Source: Piliocolobus tephrosceles
Taxonomy: Eukaryota > Chordata > Mammalia > Primates > Cercopithecidae
Reading direction: 5' to 3'
Assembly (NCBI RefSeq): GCF_002776525.5
Contig: NC_045444.1
Location: forward strand, 25,149,329 to 25,213,328
DNA: 64,000 bases
Shown here: one piece after another, positions 1-12,388 of the stretch
Layout: each line of letters starts with the position of its first letter
How positions within the stretch are numbered: the first letter of the stretch is position 1
Notes under the pieces: generated by a model
The model's input: only the letters and a program-made list of their open reading frames with translations
What the model was told of the DNA's origin: nothing
Databases searched by the model: none
Made by a program: the position numbers and the translations under genes

Positions 1-47
1 TTTCCTGAATTTGAATGTTGGCCTGCCCTGCTAGGTTGGGGAAGTTC
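1..47 (-). mobile_element. LINE-1 ORF1 fragment, 5'-truncated, antisense
   Basis: The first 47 bases are the reverse complement of LINE-1 ORF1 sequence that can be read on the plus strand near 39960-40007 in this window. The element runs off the left edge, where its 3' part must lie, and stops abruptly inside ORF1, as expected for a 5'-truncated copy. The following bases to about 262 are AT-rich and not recognisable. Confidence 0.8.
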
Positions 48-262
48 ATACATATAGGTATGTGTGTGTATATATATATGTAAAGATATACCAGTATTAG
101 GTGAAAAATTACAGTTGATTAACCCTTGTAAAAATACAATAAATTTACATAAAAAATAGGAAAGACAATAAAAACAGAATGTATACTTTTTTGATACATA
201 CACAATTATGTATTTCTATGCAGAAATTGCTGAAACAATATGCTATAACACATTAATATTAG

Positions 263-340
263 GGATATGTTTGGATCTGTGTCCTCACCAAAATCTCATG
301 CTCAATTGTAATCCCCAACATTGGAGGTGGGGCTTGGTGG
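263..340 (+). mobile_element. MST (ERVL-MaLR) 5' LTR, first ~78 bp only
   Basis: The stretch reads like the start of an MST-family LTR and matches the start of the complete LTR at 2068 (same wording 'ggatctgtgtcctcaccaaa'). It breaks off at 'ggcttggtgg', where LINE-1 sequence takes over. It is probably the 5' LTR of the provirus whose internal part and 3' LTR follow. The remaining ~330 bp of the LTR are missing. Confidence 0.75.
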
Positions 341-982
341 ACCGTAAACTAGTTCAACCATTGTGGAAGACAGTGTGGCGATTCCTCAAGGATCTAGAAC
401 TAGAAATACCATTTGACCCAGCCATCCTATTCATTACTGGGTATATACCCAAAAGATTATAAATTATGCTGCTATAAAGACACATGCACATGTATGTTTA
501 TTGCAGCACTATTCACAACATCAAAGACTTGGAACCAACCCAAATGTCCATCAATGACAGACTGGATTAAGAAAATGTGGCACATATGCACCAGGGAATA
601 CTATGCAGCCATAAAAAAGGATGAGTTCATGCCCTTTATAGGGACATGGATGAAGCTGGAAAACATAATTCTCAGCAAACTATCACAAGAACAGAAAACC
701 AAACACTGCATGTTCTCACTCATAGGTGGGAATTGAACAATGAGAACACTTGGACACAGGAAGGGGAATATCACACACTGGGGCCTGTTGTGGGGTGGGG
801 GGATTGGGGAGGGATAGCATTAGGAGATATACCTAATGTAAATGATGAGTTAATGGGTGCAGAACACCAACAGGGCACATGTATACATATGTAACAAACC
901 TGCACATTGTGCACATGTACCCTAGAACATAAAGTATAATAATAAAAGAATAAAATTAAATTTAAAAAAATAAAAACATAAA
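335..982 (+). mobile_element. LINE-1 (L1PA type) 3' end, 5'-truncated, sense
   Basis: The sequence matches the last part of LINE-1 ORF2 plus the 3' UTR, closely parallel to 43920-44540 of the full-length copy here. It covers the end of ORF2, a G-rich 3' UTR tract near 790-815, and a degenerate A-rich tail with several AATAAA-like motifs to about 982. The ORF2 frame is broken by frameshifts, so it encodes nothing. The 5' junction overlaps the MST LTR by about 6 bp of shared sequence (TTGGTGG). No target-site duplication is visible. Confidence 0.9.
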
Positions 983-2067
983 AGGGAGCATAAAAGTTTG
1001 GAAAATTTGCAGCCTGTGCATATGGTAGAAAAGAAAAGCCTATTTTCGGGGGAGGAATTCAAGCAGGCTGCAGAAATGTGCATAACTAAAAACAATGCAA
1101 ATACTAATATTCAAGACAATGAAGAAAAAGCCCTGAAGACATTTCAGAAACCTTCATGGCAGCCCCCCTCATCACAGACCCAGAGTCCTAGGAGGGCAAA
1201 ATGGTTTCATGGGAAAGGCCCAGGGCCCCACCTTGCTGTGCAGCCTCAGGAACTCCAGCTTCAGCTGTGGCCCAAGGAGGCACAGGCAGGACTTGAGTTG
1301 CTGCTTCAGAAGGTGCAAAAAAGAAACCTTAGTGGTTTCCATGCAGTGTTAAGCCTGCAAGCATGCACAGTGCAAGAACTGAGGCTTGGGAGCCTCTGCC
1401 TAGATTTGTCCAGGCAGAAGCCTGCTGCAGTGGTGGAACACTCATGGAGAACCTCTACTAGGGCAATGCAGAGAGGAATGTGGGTCTGGAGCCCTCACAC
1501 AAAGTCACCACTGGGGTACTGCCTATTAGAGCTGTAAGAAGAGAGCTTCCATCCTCCAGACCCAGAATGGTAAATCCACCAGCAGCTTGCACCCTAAAAA
1601 AGCAACAGGCACTCAACATCAGCCTGCGAGAGCAGCTGCAGAGGCTGAACCCTTCAAAGTCACAGGGACAGAGCTACCCAAGTCCTTGGAATCTTATCCT
1701 TTTTGTGAGTATTCCCTGGATGTGAGACATGGAGACAAAGATTATTTTAGAGCTTTAAGATTTAATAACTCTCTGCTGGGCTTCAGACCTGCATGGAGCC
1801 TGTAACCCCTTTCTTTAGATTTCTCCCTTTTAGAATTGGGGTACTTACTCAATGCCTATACTCCCATTATACCTTGAAAGTAACTAACTTGTGTTCAATT
1901 TTACAGGCTCATAAGGGGAAGAAACTAGCCTTGTCTTGATGAGACTTTTGACTTTTAATTTTTGAGTTAATGCTGAAAGAGTTAAAACTTTGGGGGTTAT
2001 TGGGAAGGCATGATTTTATTTTGCAGTGTGAGAAGGACATGAGATTTAAGAGGGATCAGGGACAGAA
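983..2067 (+). mobile_element. MST internal region (ERVL-MaLR), decayed
   Basis: This is non-LTR sequence typical of MST/THE1-type MaLR elements, leading directly into the complete LTR at 2068. The run before the LTR ('gacatgagattt...') is a typical MaLR 3' internal end. A 179-codon open frame at 998-1537 lies in it. MaLR internal regions carry only gag-like remnants and I see no recognisable motif, so I treat it as non-coding. The 5' part of the internal region is missing. Confidence 0.75.
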
Positions 2068-2476
2068 TGATATGGTTTGGATCTGTGTCCTCACCAAAAT
2101 ATCATGTTCAATTTTAATGCCCAGTGTTGGAGGTGGGTCCTGTTGAGAGGTGATTGGATCATAGAGGTGGTTTCTCATAAATGGTTTAGCTCTGTCCTGT
2201 TGGTTGCAATAGAGTGAGTTATCATGAGACCTGGTTGTTTAAAAGTGTGTAGCACCTCCCCCCACCCTCTTCCTCTTGTCATCTGCAATGAGCCTGCTTC
2301 TCCTTTGCCTTCTGCCATGATTGAAAGTCTCCTGAGGTCTACCCAGGAGCCAAGCAGATGCCAACATTATGTTGTTTGTACACCTTGAGGAACCAGGAGA
2401 AAATTAAACCTATTTTCTTTATAAATTACCCGGTCTCAGATATTTCCTTATAGCAGTACAAGCATGAACTAATACA
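2068..2476 (+). mobile_element. MST-type LTR (ERVL-MaLR), complete
   Basis: This is a full LTR of about 409 bp. It starts TGATATGG and ends ACTAATACA, the termini of MST/THE1 LTRs. It has the usual central text ('tggttgtttaaaag') and a polyadenylation signal of ATTAAA type near 2403. It follows MaLR internal sequence, so it is the 3' LTR of a provirus. No promoter activity can be inferred from sequence alone. Confidence 0.9.
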
Positions 2477-3074
2477 ATTTGTTACTACCAAAGAGTGACA
2501 ATGAAGAATCAGAGTTAGGGACTGAGAAACATTTGCTGTTAATGTTTTACTCTTCTGCAGTACATTTTATAACTTGATCATAAAAAAAGTTTACACTTAA
2601 TTGTTTTACTTCATTATATGCATTAGTGTTTAGATTGGAAACGTGTATATGATACTTCAAATTCACTCATTAGTATTCCATATGAGCTTGAGAAAAATAT
2701 GTATGTCAGTATTTCAGTATCAGAGTTTTAAATATGTTTATTGGGCCAAGCTTGATAATTATGTTATCCAAATTTTCTATATTTCTATTCATCTTTTATG
2801 CTTCATGATCTATTAGTTTATGAAAAGTATGTGAAAATATTACCATATAGTAACTGATTTATTAATTATATTAATTCTGACTTTTTTACTTGATATGATT
2901 GAGGCTATACGTATTATTGAGTATTGAATACATGGATAAATACATATTTTTGACAATTTGTTCTTTCTATCATCATTGAATAATTCTTATTATTTTTCCT
3001 GCAATTTCTAGCATTAAAATTCATGGTTAAATAAACAAGGCTGAGTTTTGTCGTAGAGGTGAAATGGTTTGAAT
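2477..3074. other. Unassigned AT-rich sequence
   Basis: This stretch holds no coding frame, RNA gene or recognisable repeat family. It is AT-rich with only short homopolymer runs. Confidence 0.5.
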
Positions 3075-3520
3075 TATCATATATTGCTGGTGGGAGTATA
3101 AATTTTATAATCACTTTAGGAAATTATATTTGAATGTAACAACTAAAATCAAATATACACATTCCTTATGATCCGACAGTTCTACTCCCAGATGTATACT
3201 CAGCATGCTCATGTCTACTAAGCCAATGTATGTAAAAATATTCATGGTGGCATATTTTATAATATCCTCAAACTGGAAACATTCCAAATATCCATCAACA
3301 GTGCATGATGTACACACATTGTAGTAGTAAACTTATACAATCGATGTAATGTAGCAATAAAAATGAATTGAGACATGTGAATTAAAACTAAAAACTTAAA
3401 TGTTGAGTAAAAAAGTAAAACCTAAAAAGTACTTGCAAGCAATACTAAACCACATGGAAGTGAGAATAATATTCAACTTTAGGAATAAAGAGTAGATATT
3501 GCTTGATAGGGTGTATGAGC
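3075..3520 (+). mobile_element. Ancient LINE-1 (L1M) 3' end, sense
   Basis: The text follows the end of ORF2 in old mammalian L1s: 'attgctggtgggagtataaa', then a 'ctactcccag' block and a 'catcaacagtgcatga' block that match well-known L1 landmarks in order. Many substitutions and indels indicate an old copy. No open frame survives. The 3' limit is uncertain. Confidence 0.75.
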
Positions 3521-3678
3521 AGTGCTTAGGAAAACTGCCAATTATCCTTTCTTTGATTTTGCTAACAGTTACATAGTTTTTTTTTTGTTTTATGATAATC
3601 TATTTCTTATTATGTAAATTTATGTTTTGTGTACCTTCTTGTACATTTAAAATACTCAATGATAAAAAAGCAAAAATA

Positions 3679-3976
3679 GACCGGGTGTGGTGGCTCATAC
3701 CTGTAATCTCAGCACTTTGGAAGGCCAAGGCAGGCAGATTACCTGAGATCAGGAGTTTGAGACCAGCCTGGCCAACATGGCAAAACCTCATCTCTACCAA
3801 AAATACAAAAATCAGCTGGGTGTGGTGGTGAGCGCCTGTAGTCTCAGAGTACAGAAGCTGAGGCAGGGGAATCGCTTGAACCCCGGAGGTGGAGGTTGCA
3901 GTGAGCCGAGATTGTGCCACTGCACTCCATCATGGGCAACAGAGTGAGGCTCCGTCTCAAAAAAAAAAAAAAAAAG
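3679..3976 (+). mobile_element. AluS, full-length, sense
   Basis: This is a dimeric Alu beginning 'gaccgggtgtggtggctca' (first base mutated from the GGCCGGG start). It has left and right arms, a middle A-rich linker and a terminal A-run at 3959-3975. The B-box region of the left arm is recognisable. A few CpG-decay changes place it in the S group. Open frames across it on the minus strand are the usual antisense-Alu frames and not genes. Confidence 0.95.
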
Positions 3977-4149
3977 TAAAAATGAAGTTTTCAAGAAATA
4001 GGAATAGATGAATTCTTTTAAAACTATAAAATGTATTTACCTTTCTTGCCAAACCAGCATGATTAATGAGGAAACCATAGAGCATTTCTTGTTAAGTCAG
4101 AAACAGGAACAATAGGCTCATTACACTATTTTGTGTTAAAAATAACTTT

Positions 4150-5240
4150 TCACTAGAGGTGCTATGCAATTACATTTGGGCAAGAGAATGATATTTGAGA
4201 TTTTTAAACACGTTAAAAGGAAAAGCTAAAACTTTTCAGTGTTCATAGATTCTATAATTTCATACATGTGACATCCAAGAGAAAACCCTAAACATTTCAC
4301 CAGCTAGTTACTGAAGTATTAAATTGGCAGAGACATCAACAGCTTTTCTATATATCAGCAGCAACCTTTTAGAAGATAAAATAAACATCACCGTTTACCA
4401 TAATAACAACAATAAAAATCAAACTCCTAAGAATACAGTAAAAAGAAAAGTAAAAGTTATATTCGCAGAATATTTTAAAGTTCTACTGAAAGACACAAAA
4501 GATTTGAACAAATGAAAATAAATAGAATATACTTGGGCAGGAAGATTCTGCATCATAAAGGACTCATTTTTCTGTAAGTGATATTATGTTAATGAGATCC
4601 TCAAAAGATGCTATCTTTGTTCTTTTCACTCCATGGTTCATATGAAAAAAATAGGCTAATAGTAGGACTACACCTCTCAGATATTGGTATATGTTTTAAA
4701 ATCTGAAAATTAAAACACAGTATACAGTTTCATTAGTAAGCAAACAAACTGAGGTAAAATACTAGAAATTCCAAAGATCAATCAAAATATGTATAGGTCT
4801 TACTATAATATAAAATTGGCATCTAAAATCAGGTAGGAAAAAGTTATAATTATCCAGTAGTCTTAAGACAACTGAATTAGCCCTTTGAAAACTAATTTAG
4901 ATTTATGCCTCACATTGTAAGGATATCTTCTAAACAGGTCAAAGATTTAATTGGCAAAATAGTAAATATTTTTAAATACTGTAAGTCATGGAAAAAGTAA
5001 TTTATGAACCTAGAGAGGAGAAGATAGGCCTTTCTATGTCTCAGAATCTAGAAAGCATAACAGAATAAATTAATAAACTGTTCTAAATATCAGGGCCATG
5101 ATTCTCAACAATACCTGTAATAATGTTTACATCCAAAATTGTTTTTACACATCAGAAAAATGTACAAATAACAAGAACTAAAGTTCAGCTTGTTAGGAGA
5201 GATGACAAAGGCCAATAACTTTCTGCACTGGGAGAATTTG
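4150..5240 (+). mobile_element. Ancient LINE-1 (L1M/HAL1-like) ORF2 region, sense
   Basis: Successive blocks follow the order of old L1 ORF2 reverse-transcriptase and downstream sequence: 'ggcaagagaatgat', 'agaaaaccctaa', 'ttctatatatcagcagcaa', 'ctactgaaagacac'. Divergence is high and frames are broken. Boundaries are approximate and the last ~400 bp are assigned with less certainty. Confidence 0.55.
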
Positions 5241-5812
5241 TCAGTTCTGAGCATGACATGAACATGAGGCATAACCTAAGCAGAAGGGCTCAGCTGGGGA
5301 TAAGAGAGAAAGTGGAGTTGGTTGTGGTTGTGAACCCTAACATGACAGATCATTATTTAGGGGAGCCTCATGCACATCTGCCTTTCCCCAGGAGAAATTT
5401 GTTGGCATCTGTCATAGAATAGAAAGCTGGAGGGCTAGGTCTGCAACATCTAAAAAGGGCAGAGTAAAATCTGTGGTCTTGTGGTTCTTAGGAATCAAAG
5501 TCCCACTAGAAGAGCAACCCGTGTCAAATACACAAAGTTCCCTTCTCTCTTAAGACATATGCTAGATTCTGAAGTTTTGTGGGCAGAGGCTAAGGAGCTA
5601 AACTCAAGACCTTCACAGGACAGAAATGATTCTTCTGGAAATGTTTATTGCTGAGGAGACAAAAATAATAAAATTCAACAAAAACAAAGAGTAGGGTAAT
5701 GCCCAAGGGAAAGGACAAATTGAAGTGAACAGAATCTTTCTAAAACTGCAACTCAGCCAAAACAAGCCTAATTCCTGATTGGTTGAGGTTACCAGTATCT
5801 CATCTTATTTGT
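5241..5812. other. Unassigned sequence
   Basis: I recognise no gene or repeat family in this stretch. It is less AT-rich than its flanks but has no open frame of note. Confidence 0.45.
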
Positions 5813-6169
5813 TGTGTTAGTCATCTCAGACTGCTGTAACAGAGTACCATTGAGTGGGTAACTTATAAACAATTGACATTTATTTCTTACAGTTCTCGAG
5901 GCTGAAAGTCCCAGAGTAGGGTGTCAGTATGGTTCTGGTGAGGGCCCTCTTCCAGGCTGCATACTGCAGACTTCTTGTATCCCCATGTGGTGGAAAGACA
6001 GCAAATTAGCTCTCTGGCCTCTCTTATAAGGGCACTAATATCGTTTATGAAGGCTGCACCCTCATGACCTAATTACCTTGCAAGGCCCCACCTCCAAATA
6101 CCATCATATTGCGTATTAGACTTTAATGTAGGAATTTTACACGGGAACAAACTCTCAGTCCATTATGCT
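5813..6169 (-). mobile_element. MLT1-type LTR (ERVL-MaLR), antisense
   Basis: On the plus strand it begins TGTGTTAGTC and proceeds through 'cttacagttctcgaggctga' and 'ataagggcactaat'. It then passes 'ctcatgacctaattacct' and ends near 'ctcagtccattatg'. This is the reversed order of an MLT1-like LTR. It appears to be a solo LTR with no internal sequence beside it. Subfamily not assigned. Confidence 0.75.
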
Positions 6170-8057
6170 TGTCTGACAAAGAATATTACTTCTGTTGAAA
6201 TGTAACGTTACTGTAGGATCCTCAGTTCTCATGCTCACATATCTGACATAGAAAGAAAAATCAGGAAGCATGTGAGGGCAGGGAATTATGATCCATTGTC
6301 AAGAGGAAAAGCAAACAACAGAAATAATCAAGGACCACACTTCTCCTAGGTTTTTCCCAGCGAAAGACTGGGGAAATCCACCAGGATTATGATGCTGGCC
6401 CATTGATGCCTAGTGAGGGATTCTTCTAATAGGCAAATATTGCTTACTGATTTCCACGAACATGACTGAAGCTTTCTCAGAATTGTGCTGCAGTCTGAGG
6501 CACTTCTTACCTGATACTTTCTTTCCTCTCTCCCTTAACAGAAGTCTGAAGTCATTGCAGTGTTAAGTCCCTCCCTGTTTACTCCATTCTTCAGAATTAT
6601 CTCCCTTAATAAATATCTTGCACACCTAATTCCATCTAGGCATTTGTTTCTCAGAGGATTCAAAAGACATAAATACTGGATTAAATAATCTATTGCTATA
6701 CTTAGTGGGAGCCCAGTATAAAAAGGCCAAAAATGTCAACCTAATTTTCATGCTAACCTAATTTGCATGCTAACCTAAGAAAATGTCAAACAATGAGCAA
6801 ATCTTCTATTTAAAAAAAAAAAAAAAAAGACATTTAAGCTGGTCTAAGTCCCATTACATAACATACTAGCTATTTCTGATTCTTCAAGCCACTGCTGTGC
6901 TCTTTGTCTTAAAAATCTGTAAGCTTTCTGCAGTAGATGTGGGCCAGTCCTTTGGAAATGAGTTGTTGAAGGTGAGCAATGCAGTGAGCAGTATACTCAC
7001 ATCATATTTGGCAGAATCCAATTCCCAGTACCATATAATTGAATAGCTCTAGCCTTCCTGACTGGAATTCCCTTGGAGCTTAACTCCACACTGTTCATTT
7101 TCTTTCACCATCTGTTGATAACAATATGCCACCACTCTCTGGGGCTACTGGCCTGCAATCCAGGGGTTGTTGCCTTCCAGAACTGCATGAAAACATTTTC
7201 GGAGATCTAGCCTAGTCTCAGGAGATACACAGAAACAGGGGCACGGACGCTCCAGTCATCCTTAATTATAGAATCTGTGCTGCTACTCTAGAGTTCCTAA
7301 TAATCCTTCCCAATCGTACTTTATCAGCTATAGGTATACATCAGCAGTAAATTTAGTAAGTTAGCTAGCTGGTTCAAATTGGCAAATCAGACACAAATCA
7401 GAAATCTGTTTATTTTACCAAAAATATTATAGGATATTGTCTACCAAAAGGCTCATGCAAAACCAAAAGAAATGTTGAATTTTAAAGGCAGGTCCTTCCT
7501 TCTATGTCAGAAACGTGCTTCTGGATGAGAAAAGATGAAGTCTCTAAGTGTTCATGGAGTTTCTCAGACAGAGCAGAGCATTTAAAGAGAGCTCTGCAGT
7601 TTATACTACATTCTCTGGGGAGCCATGCCTCACGGTTGCTGTGTCCTATTTACTAAAGGTAAAAAGAGACATTCTGCTAAAGGCATTTCCAACATCAGTC
7701 CCTTCATCCTAGCAAATGTCATTCATCAATTTACCTGAAAGTCCAGTTGACGAGGTGATTAGACTTGGTCACCTGCCTTCTTTTTTGTCCCCTGGGGTCA
7801 TGTCCTCGCAAACCACCTCCCTCTCAGGCATGAAGGGATCAAAGGCTAACTGGTTTAATTCATTCCCTGGTGAATACAAACTGTAAGAATGAAAAAATAG
7901 AAAAAAAAAAAAAAATCCAAAGGACATTGCTAACAGGGAGAGAAGAATAGATCTTGAAGAGATATAAAACAAAGAAGACCATGAATTCATTAGCAATCAG
8001 AGGTAGAATGATCTATTCAAAATATGTAAGACTTGATTTCATACTTAGGACCTAGTG
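6170..8057. other. Unassigned sequence with two A-runs
   Basis: No gene or repeat family was recognised over about 1.9 kb. It contains A-homopolymers near 6812-6829 and 7899-7914. Either could be the tail of an old retroposed copy, but I cannot identify a body for them. Confidence 0.4.
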
Positions 8058-8106
8058 CTCGCTCGCTCTCTTTCTCTCTCTCTCTTTCTCTTTCTCTTTC
8101 TCTCCT

Positions 8107-8138
<32 letters not shown>

Positions 8139-8140
8139 TT
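8058..8140. repeat. (TC)n / (TG)n compound microsatellite
   Basis: A pyrimidine tract of CT/CTTT units is followed directly by about nine TG units. The CT part forms a homopurine:homopyrimidine run. It is likely to vary in length between individuals. Confidence 0.95.
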
Positions 8141-9544
8141 AACTTTTCTTGTGTTATTTAGCCTCTTTGGGCTTCAGTTCCTCAACAAAATAGTGAAATG
8201 GTGATAATATTATCCACATGAAAGCTGTGAGGCTCTAAATGAGGCAAATTATGTGAGGGTGCCCGGTAGAAACACATAAAAATGTTATATTTTAATATTT
8301 ACTTTTTTTCTATTACTTTTAAAAAATAGAAGAAAATACTTTTAAAAGTACTTTTCCCTTTTTAACTGACATAACACAAACATCCCAGGTATCTGGTATC
8401 TATTCTTGTATGCTTTACCTGTTCTCAAATTCTCAAAATTGGTATTATGTTCCCTTGGGGAAATTTTAATTGCTCTTTCTGACCACAGAAGATTAAGGAC
8501 TAAAGAGGTCAGATGTCAACTCTCTAGCAGACTATTACTTTAAAACTAAGTTTATATGGTGCTTTTAACTAATGCTATCTCTCTAAAAGCTAGGACATAA
8601 CGACAGCCACAATTTATAAATTAGGAGTTAGGGGAAAGGTCAAATAGTTAATCAGCTTCATTCTAGCTCTTGCCCCTTTTGCACAGATAACAGCAATATT
8701 TGTGTGATATGATTACCAAACGCTAAAGCTATATCTAAGGCTCTTCTCTCAAGATATGCAACTTTCTGCTAAATAATATAGCCTAACTCTTTCTGAATGA
8801 AATGAACGGAATCTCATTTGCTATCATTGATAAATAAAAGTCAGACACTAATGTCACATGAAGCATTGTTGCAAGATCTCCAACCAGACACTTGATCTCA
8901 TGACATAAGGAACAATAAAGGCAATACCCTAGGCTGGTACCAAATTGTTGCTATTTTCTGGAGAGATGCTTCCTAGGATGGGCCACTTTACAAACAAGTA
9001 GTCTCTCTAGGAGTGTGTGTGTGTGTGTGTGTCGCTGCTATTTTATGACATTGCTCATTTAAACTTTATATCAGGGTGATAGGGATGTTCTTATGACGAC
9101 AGGAAAATAGCTCACACTGCATTATCCTCATCTAGCATCTTTATGACTCCTAGCACAGATGTGCAAATGTTGTGATTCATTTTGTTTGTATAAAACAAGT
9201 TTATTTTTGAACCACTCCTGCCAACAGTGATTTTGCATTAACTTCAAGCTACAGTGAGCTTGAAATTATTTCATTTCCTTATTAGATTTTTAATATTTTA
9301 AAAATGAAAATTATTCATAGAACCTCACAAAAGTGAAAATCTTATATTTCTTTTTCAGAGTCCTTGCACGCTCTGCTGACTTCAAATTATCGGTCTCCCA
9401 CCAAGTGATGCTCTTCTGATGAGTGTAGCATCAACCTACTTGTTAACTGTGGCCAACCGAATGTCATGATAAGGAAGTCATGTTCAAATGAGACTAGACT
9501 ATGTTAACAATTTGGGCCCATGGGTGAAGCCCAGTGCTTTTTTG
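8141..9544. other. Unassigned sequence with a short (GT)n
   Basis: No gene or repeat family was recognised apart from a small (GT)n run at about 9011-9032. Confidence 0.4.
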
Positions 9545-9917
9545 TTTATATTTAAATTAATAGGCTTTATTTTTAGAGTAGTTTTACAGAAAATTGAGCA
9601 AGTAACATACAGAGTTCCCTTATAGTCCCTGTCTTTCTGACTTAAAGTTTCTCCTAGTATTATTTTGTATTAGTGAGGCACATTTGTTACAACTAATCAG
9701 TAAGTATTGATACATTGTTATTAACTAAAGCCCATGAGTTACCTTAGGGCTCACACTTTGTGTTGTACAGTTATATGGGTTTTGAAAAATGTGTAATGTC
9801 AAGAAACCACCTTTACAGAATCATGCAGAATAGTTGCACCACTCTATAAATATCCTGCAACCCACTTATTTATATGCCTTCTTATCTCTCCTGAACCCCT
9901 GGCAACCACTGATCTTT
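9545..9917 (-). mobile_element. Ancient LINE-1 (L1M) 3' end, antisense (part 1 of a split element)
   Basis: The plus strand reads the reversed 3' UTR of an L1MB/L1MC-like element ('gagtagttttacagaaaattgag' region, 'cccctggcaaccactgatct'). It stops at 9917 and resumes at 18473 with the next expected text ('ctctatagttttgccttttcc'). The element was therefore split by the younger L1 between them. CTGATCTTT at 9909-9917 is the left copy of the target-site duplication. Confidence 0.85.
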
Positions 9918-12193
9918 GTTTATTTCTAAGTAACTTCTCTAATTTTTAAAGTTTTTTTAATTTTTAATTTTGGTGGGTGCATAGTAGGTGTATTATTTCT
10001 TGAGTACATGAGATATTTTGATACAGGCATGCAACACAATAATCACATCACGAAGAATGAGATATTCATCCCCTCACGCATTTATCCTTTGTGGTACAAC
10101 CAATCCAATTCTATTCTATTATTTTGAAGTATACAGTTAAGTTATTATTGACTATTGTCACTTTGTTGTGGTATCAAATACTAGGTCTTATTTAATCTTT
10201 CTGTTTTGTATACTCATTAATTATACCCAACTCAGCCCCACTCCGCCACTACATTTCCTAGCCTCTGGTATCCTTCTACTCTATAGCTACATGAATTCAA
10301 TTGTTTTCATTTTTAGATCCCACAAATACATGAGAACATGCCATGCTTGTCCTTCTGTGATCTCTGGTTCCATCCATGTTATTTCAAATGACAGGATCAC
10401 ATATTTTTATGGCTCAATAATACTCCATTGTGTATAGATGCCACATTATTTTATCCATTCATCTATTGATGGACACTTTTTCTGTTTCCAAATTTTGGCA
10501 ATTGGGAACAATGCTACAGCAAATATAAGAGTGCAGCTAGCACACCAATAAACTGATTTCCTTTCTTTTGGTTATATACCCAGCAGTAGAATTGCCAGAT
10601 CATATGGTAGCTCTGTTTTTAGTTTTTGGAGGAACATACACACTGTTCTCCATAATGTTTGTACTAATTTACATTCCCACCAAGAGCGTGCAAGGGTTCC
10701 CTTTTCTCCACATCCTCACCAGCATTTGTTATTGCCTGTCTTTTAGATATAAACTATTTTAACTGGGATGAGACGATATCTCATTGTAGTTTTGATTTGC
10801 ATTTCTCTGATTATCAGTGAAGTTGAGCACCTTTACATATACCTGTTTGCCATTTTTATGTCTTCTTTTGACACATGTCTATTCAAATATTTTTCCCAGT
10901 TAAAAAATCAAATTATTAGATTTTTTTCCTATATAATTATTTGAAATACTTATGTATTTTGGTTATTAATCCCAATCAGATGGGTAGTTTGCAAATATTT
11001 CCTTCCTGTCTGTGGATTGTCTCTACACTTTGGGGATTGTTTCCTTAACTGTGAAGAAGGTTTTTAACTTGATGTGATTCCATTTGTCCGTGTTTCCTTC
11101 ATATGCCTGTGCTTGTGAGGTATTGCTTAAGAAACTTTTGTCCACACCAATGTCCTGCAGATTTTTCTGTAGTAGTTTCTTAGTGAGGTCTTAGATTCAA
11201 GTGTTTATTCATTTTGATTTGATTTTTCACATAGTGAGAGATAAAGAGTCTAGCTTCATTCTTTGCATAGGATACCAAGTTTACCCAGCACCAATTATTA
11301 AAGAAATTGTCTTTTCCCAAGTGTATGTTCTTGACACCTTTGTCAGAAGGGAGTTGGCTGTAGGTGTGCGGAGTTGTTTCTAGGTTTTCCATTGTATTCT
11401 ATTTGTCTGTGTGTCTGTTTTGATGCCAGTACCATACTGTTTTTGTCACTACAGCTCTGTAGTACAATTTGAAGTCAGGTAACATGATTCCTTCAGACTT
11501 CTTTTTTTTTTTTTTTTTTTTTGACTTAGGATAGCTTTCACTATTCTGGGTCTTTTGTGGTTTCATTTAAATTTTAGGATTGTTTTTCTATTTCTGTGAA
11601 GAATTTTATTAACGTTTTAATAGGGAATTACATTAAATCTGTTGATTGCTAGGGGGAGTATGGACATTTTAACAATATTGATTCTTCTACTCCATTAATA
11701 TGGAATATCTTTCAATTTTTTGGTGTTCCTTTCAATTTTTCTCATCAGCGTTCCATAGTTTTTGTTATAGAGCTCTTTCATTTCTCTTGTTAATTTCTAA
11801 GTATTTAATTCTATGTGTGGGTATTATACGTGGGATTACTTTTTTTTCAGATTCTTCACTGTTGGCATGTGGAAATGCTACTAATTTTTGTATGTTGATT
11901 TTGTATGCTGCAACTTTACTGAATTTATCAGTTCTAATCATTCTTTGATGAAGTTTTTAGATATTTTCAAATATAAAGTCATATCATCTGCAAACAAGGA
12001 TAATTTGACTTTTTCTTTTTCTTTTTGAATTTGGATGCCATTTATATCTTTCTTTTGCCTAATTGCTCTAACTAGAACTTCCAGTATTATGTTGAATAAT
12101 GGTGGTGAAAGTGAGTATCCTTGTCATGTTCCAGATCTTAGAGGAAGGCTTTTAGGTTTCCCCATTCTGTATGATACTAGCTGTGGGTCTATC

Positions 12194-12388
12194 TTATATG
12201 ACTTTTACTATGTTTAGGTACATTCCTTCCATCCTCAGTGTTTTGAAGGTTTGTATCATGAAGGGATATTGAATTTTATCAAATGCTTTTTCAGCATCAA
12301 TTGAAATCATCATATGGTTTTTGTCCTTCATTCTTTTGATATGATATGTCACATTAATTGATGTGCATATGTTAAACCATCCTTGCAT
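12194..12388 (-). pseudogene. LINE-1 ORF2 reverse-transcriptase remnant
   Basis: A 64-residue minus-strand frame includes the L1 RT block 'ISIDAEKAFDKIQ', preceded by 'MQGWFNI'. It corresponds to residues around 570-630 of L1 ORF2p, within the polymerase fingers/palm region. It is an isolated surviving frame inside the old L1 at 9918-18472. Stops and frameshifts bound it on both sides, so no protein is expected. Confidence 0.85.

Noticed and set aside
998..1537. 179-codon plus-strand frame as a possible gene
   Set aside because: It falls in the MST internal region; I see no conserved domain and the provirus is rearranged.
3600..3994. Minus-strand frames across the Alu as exons
   Set aside because: They are the standard antisense-Alu open frames; the same occurs at 47218-47586 and 55602-56105.
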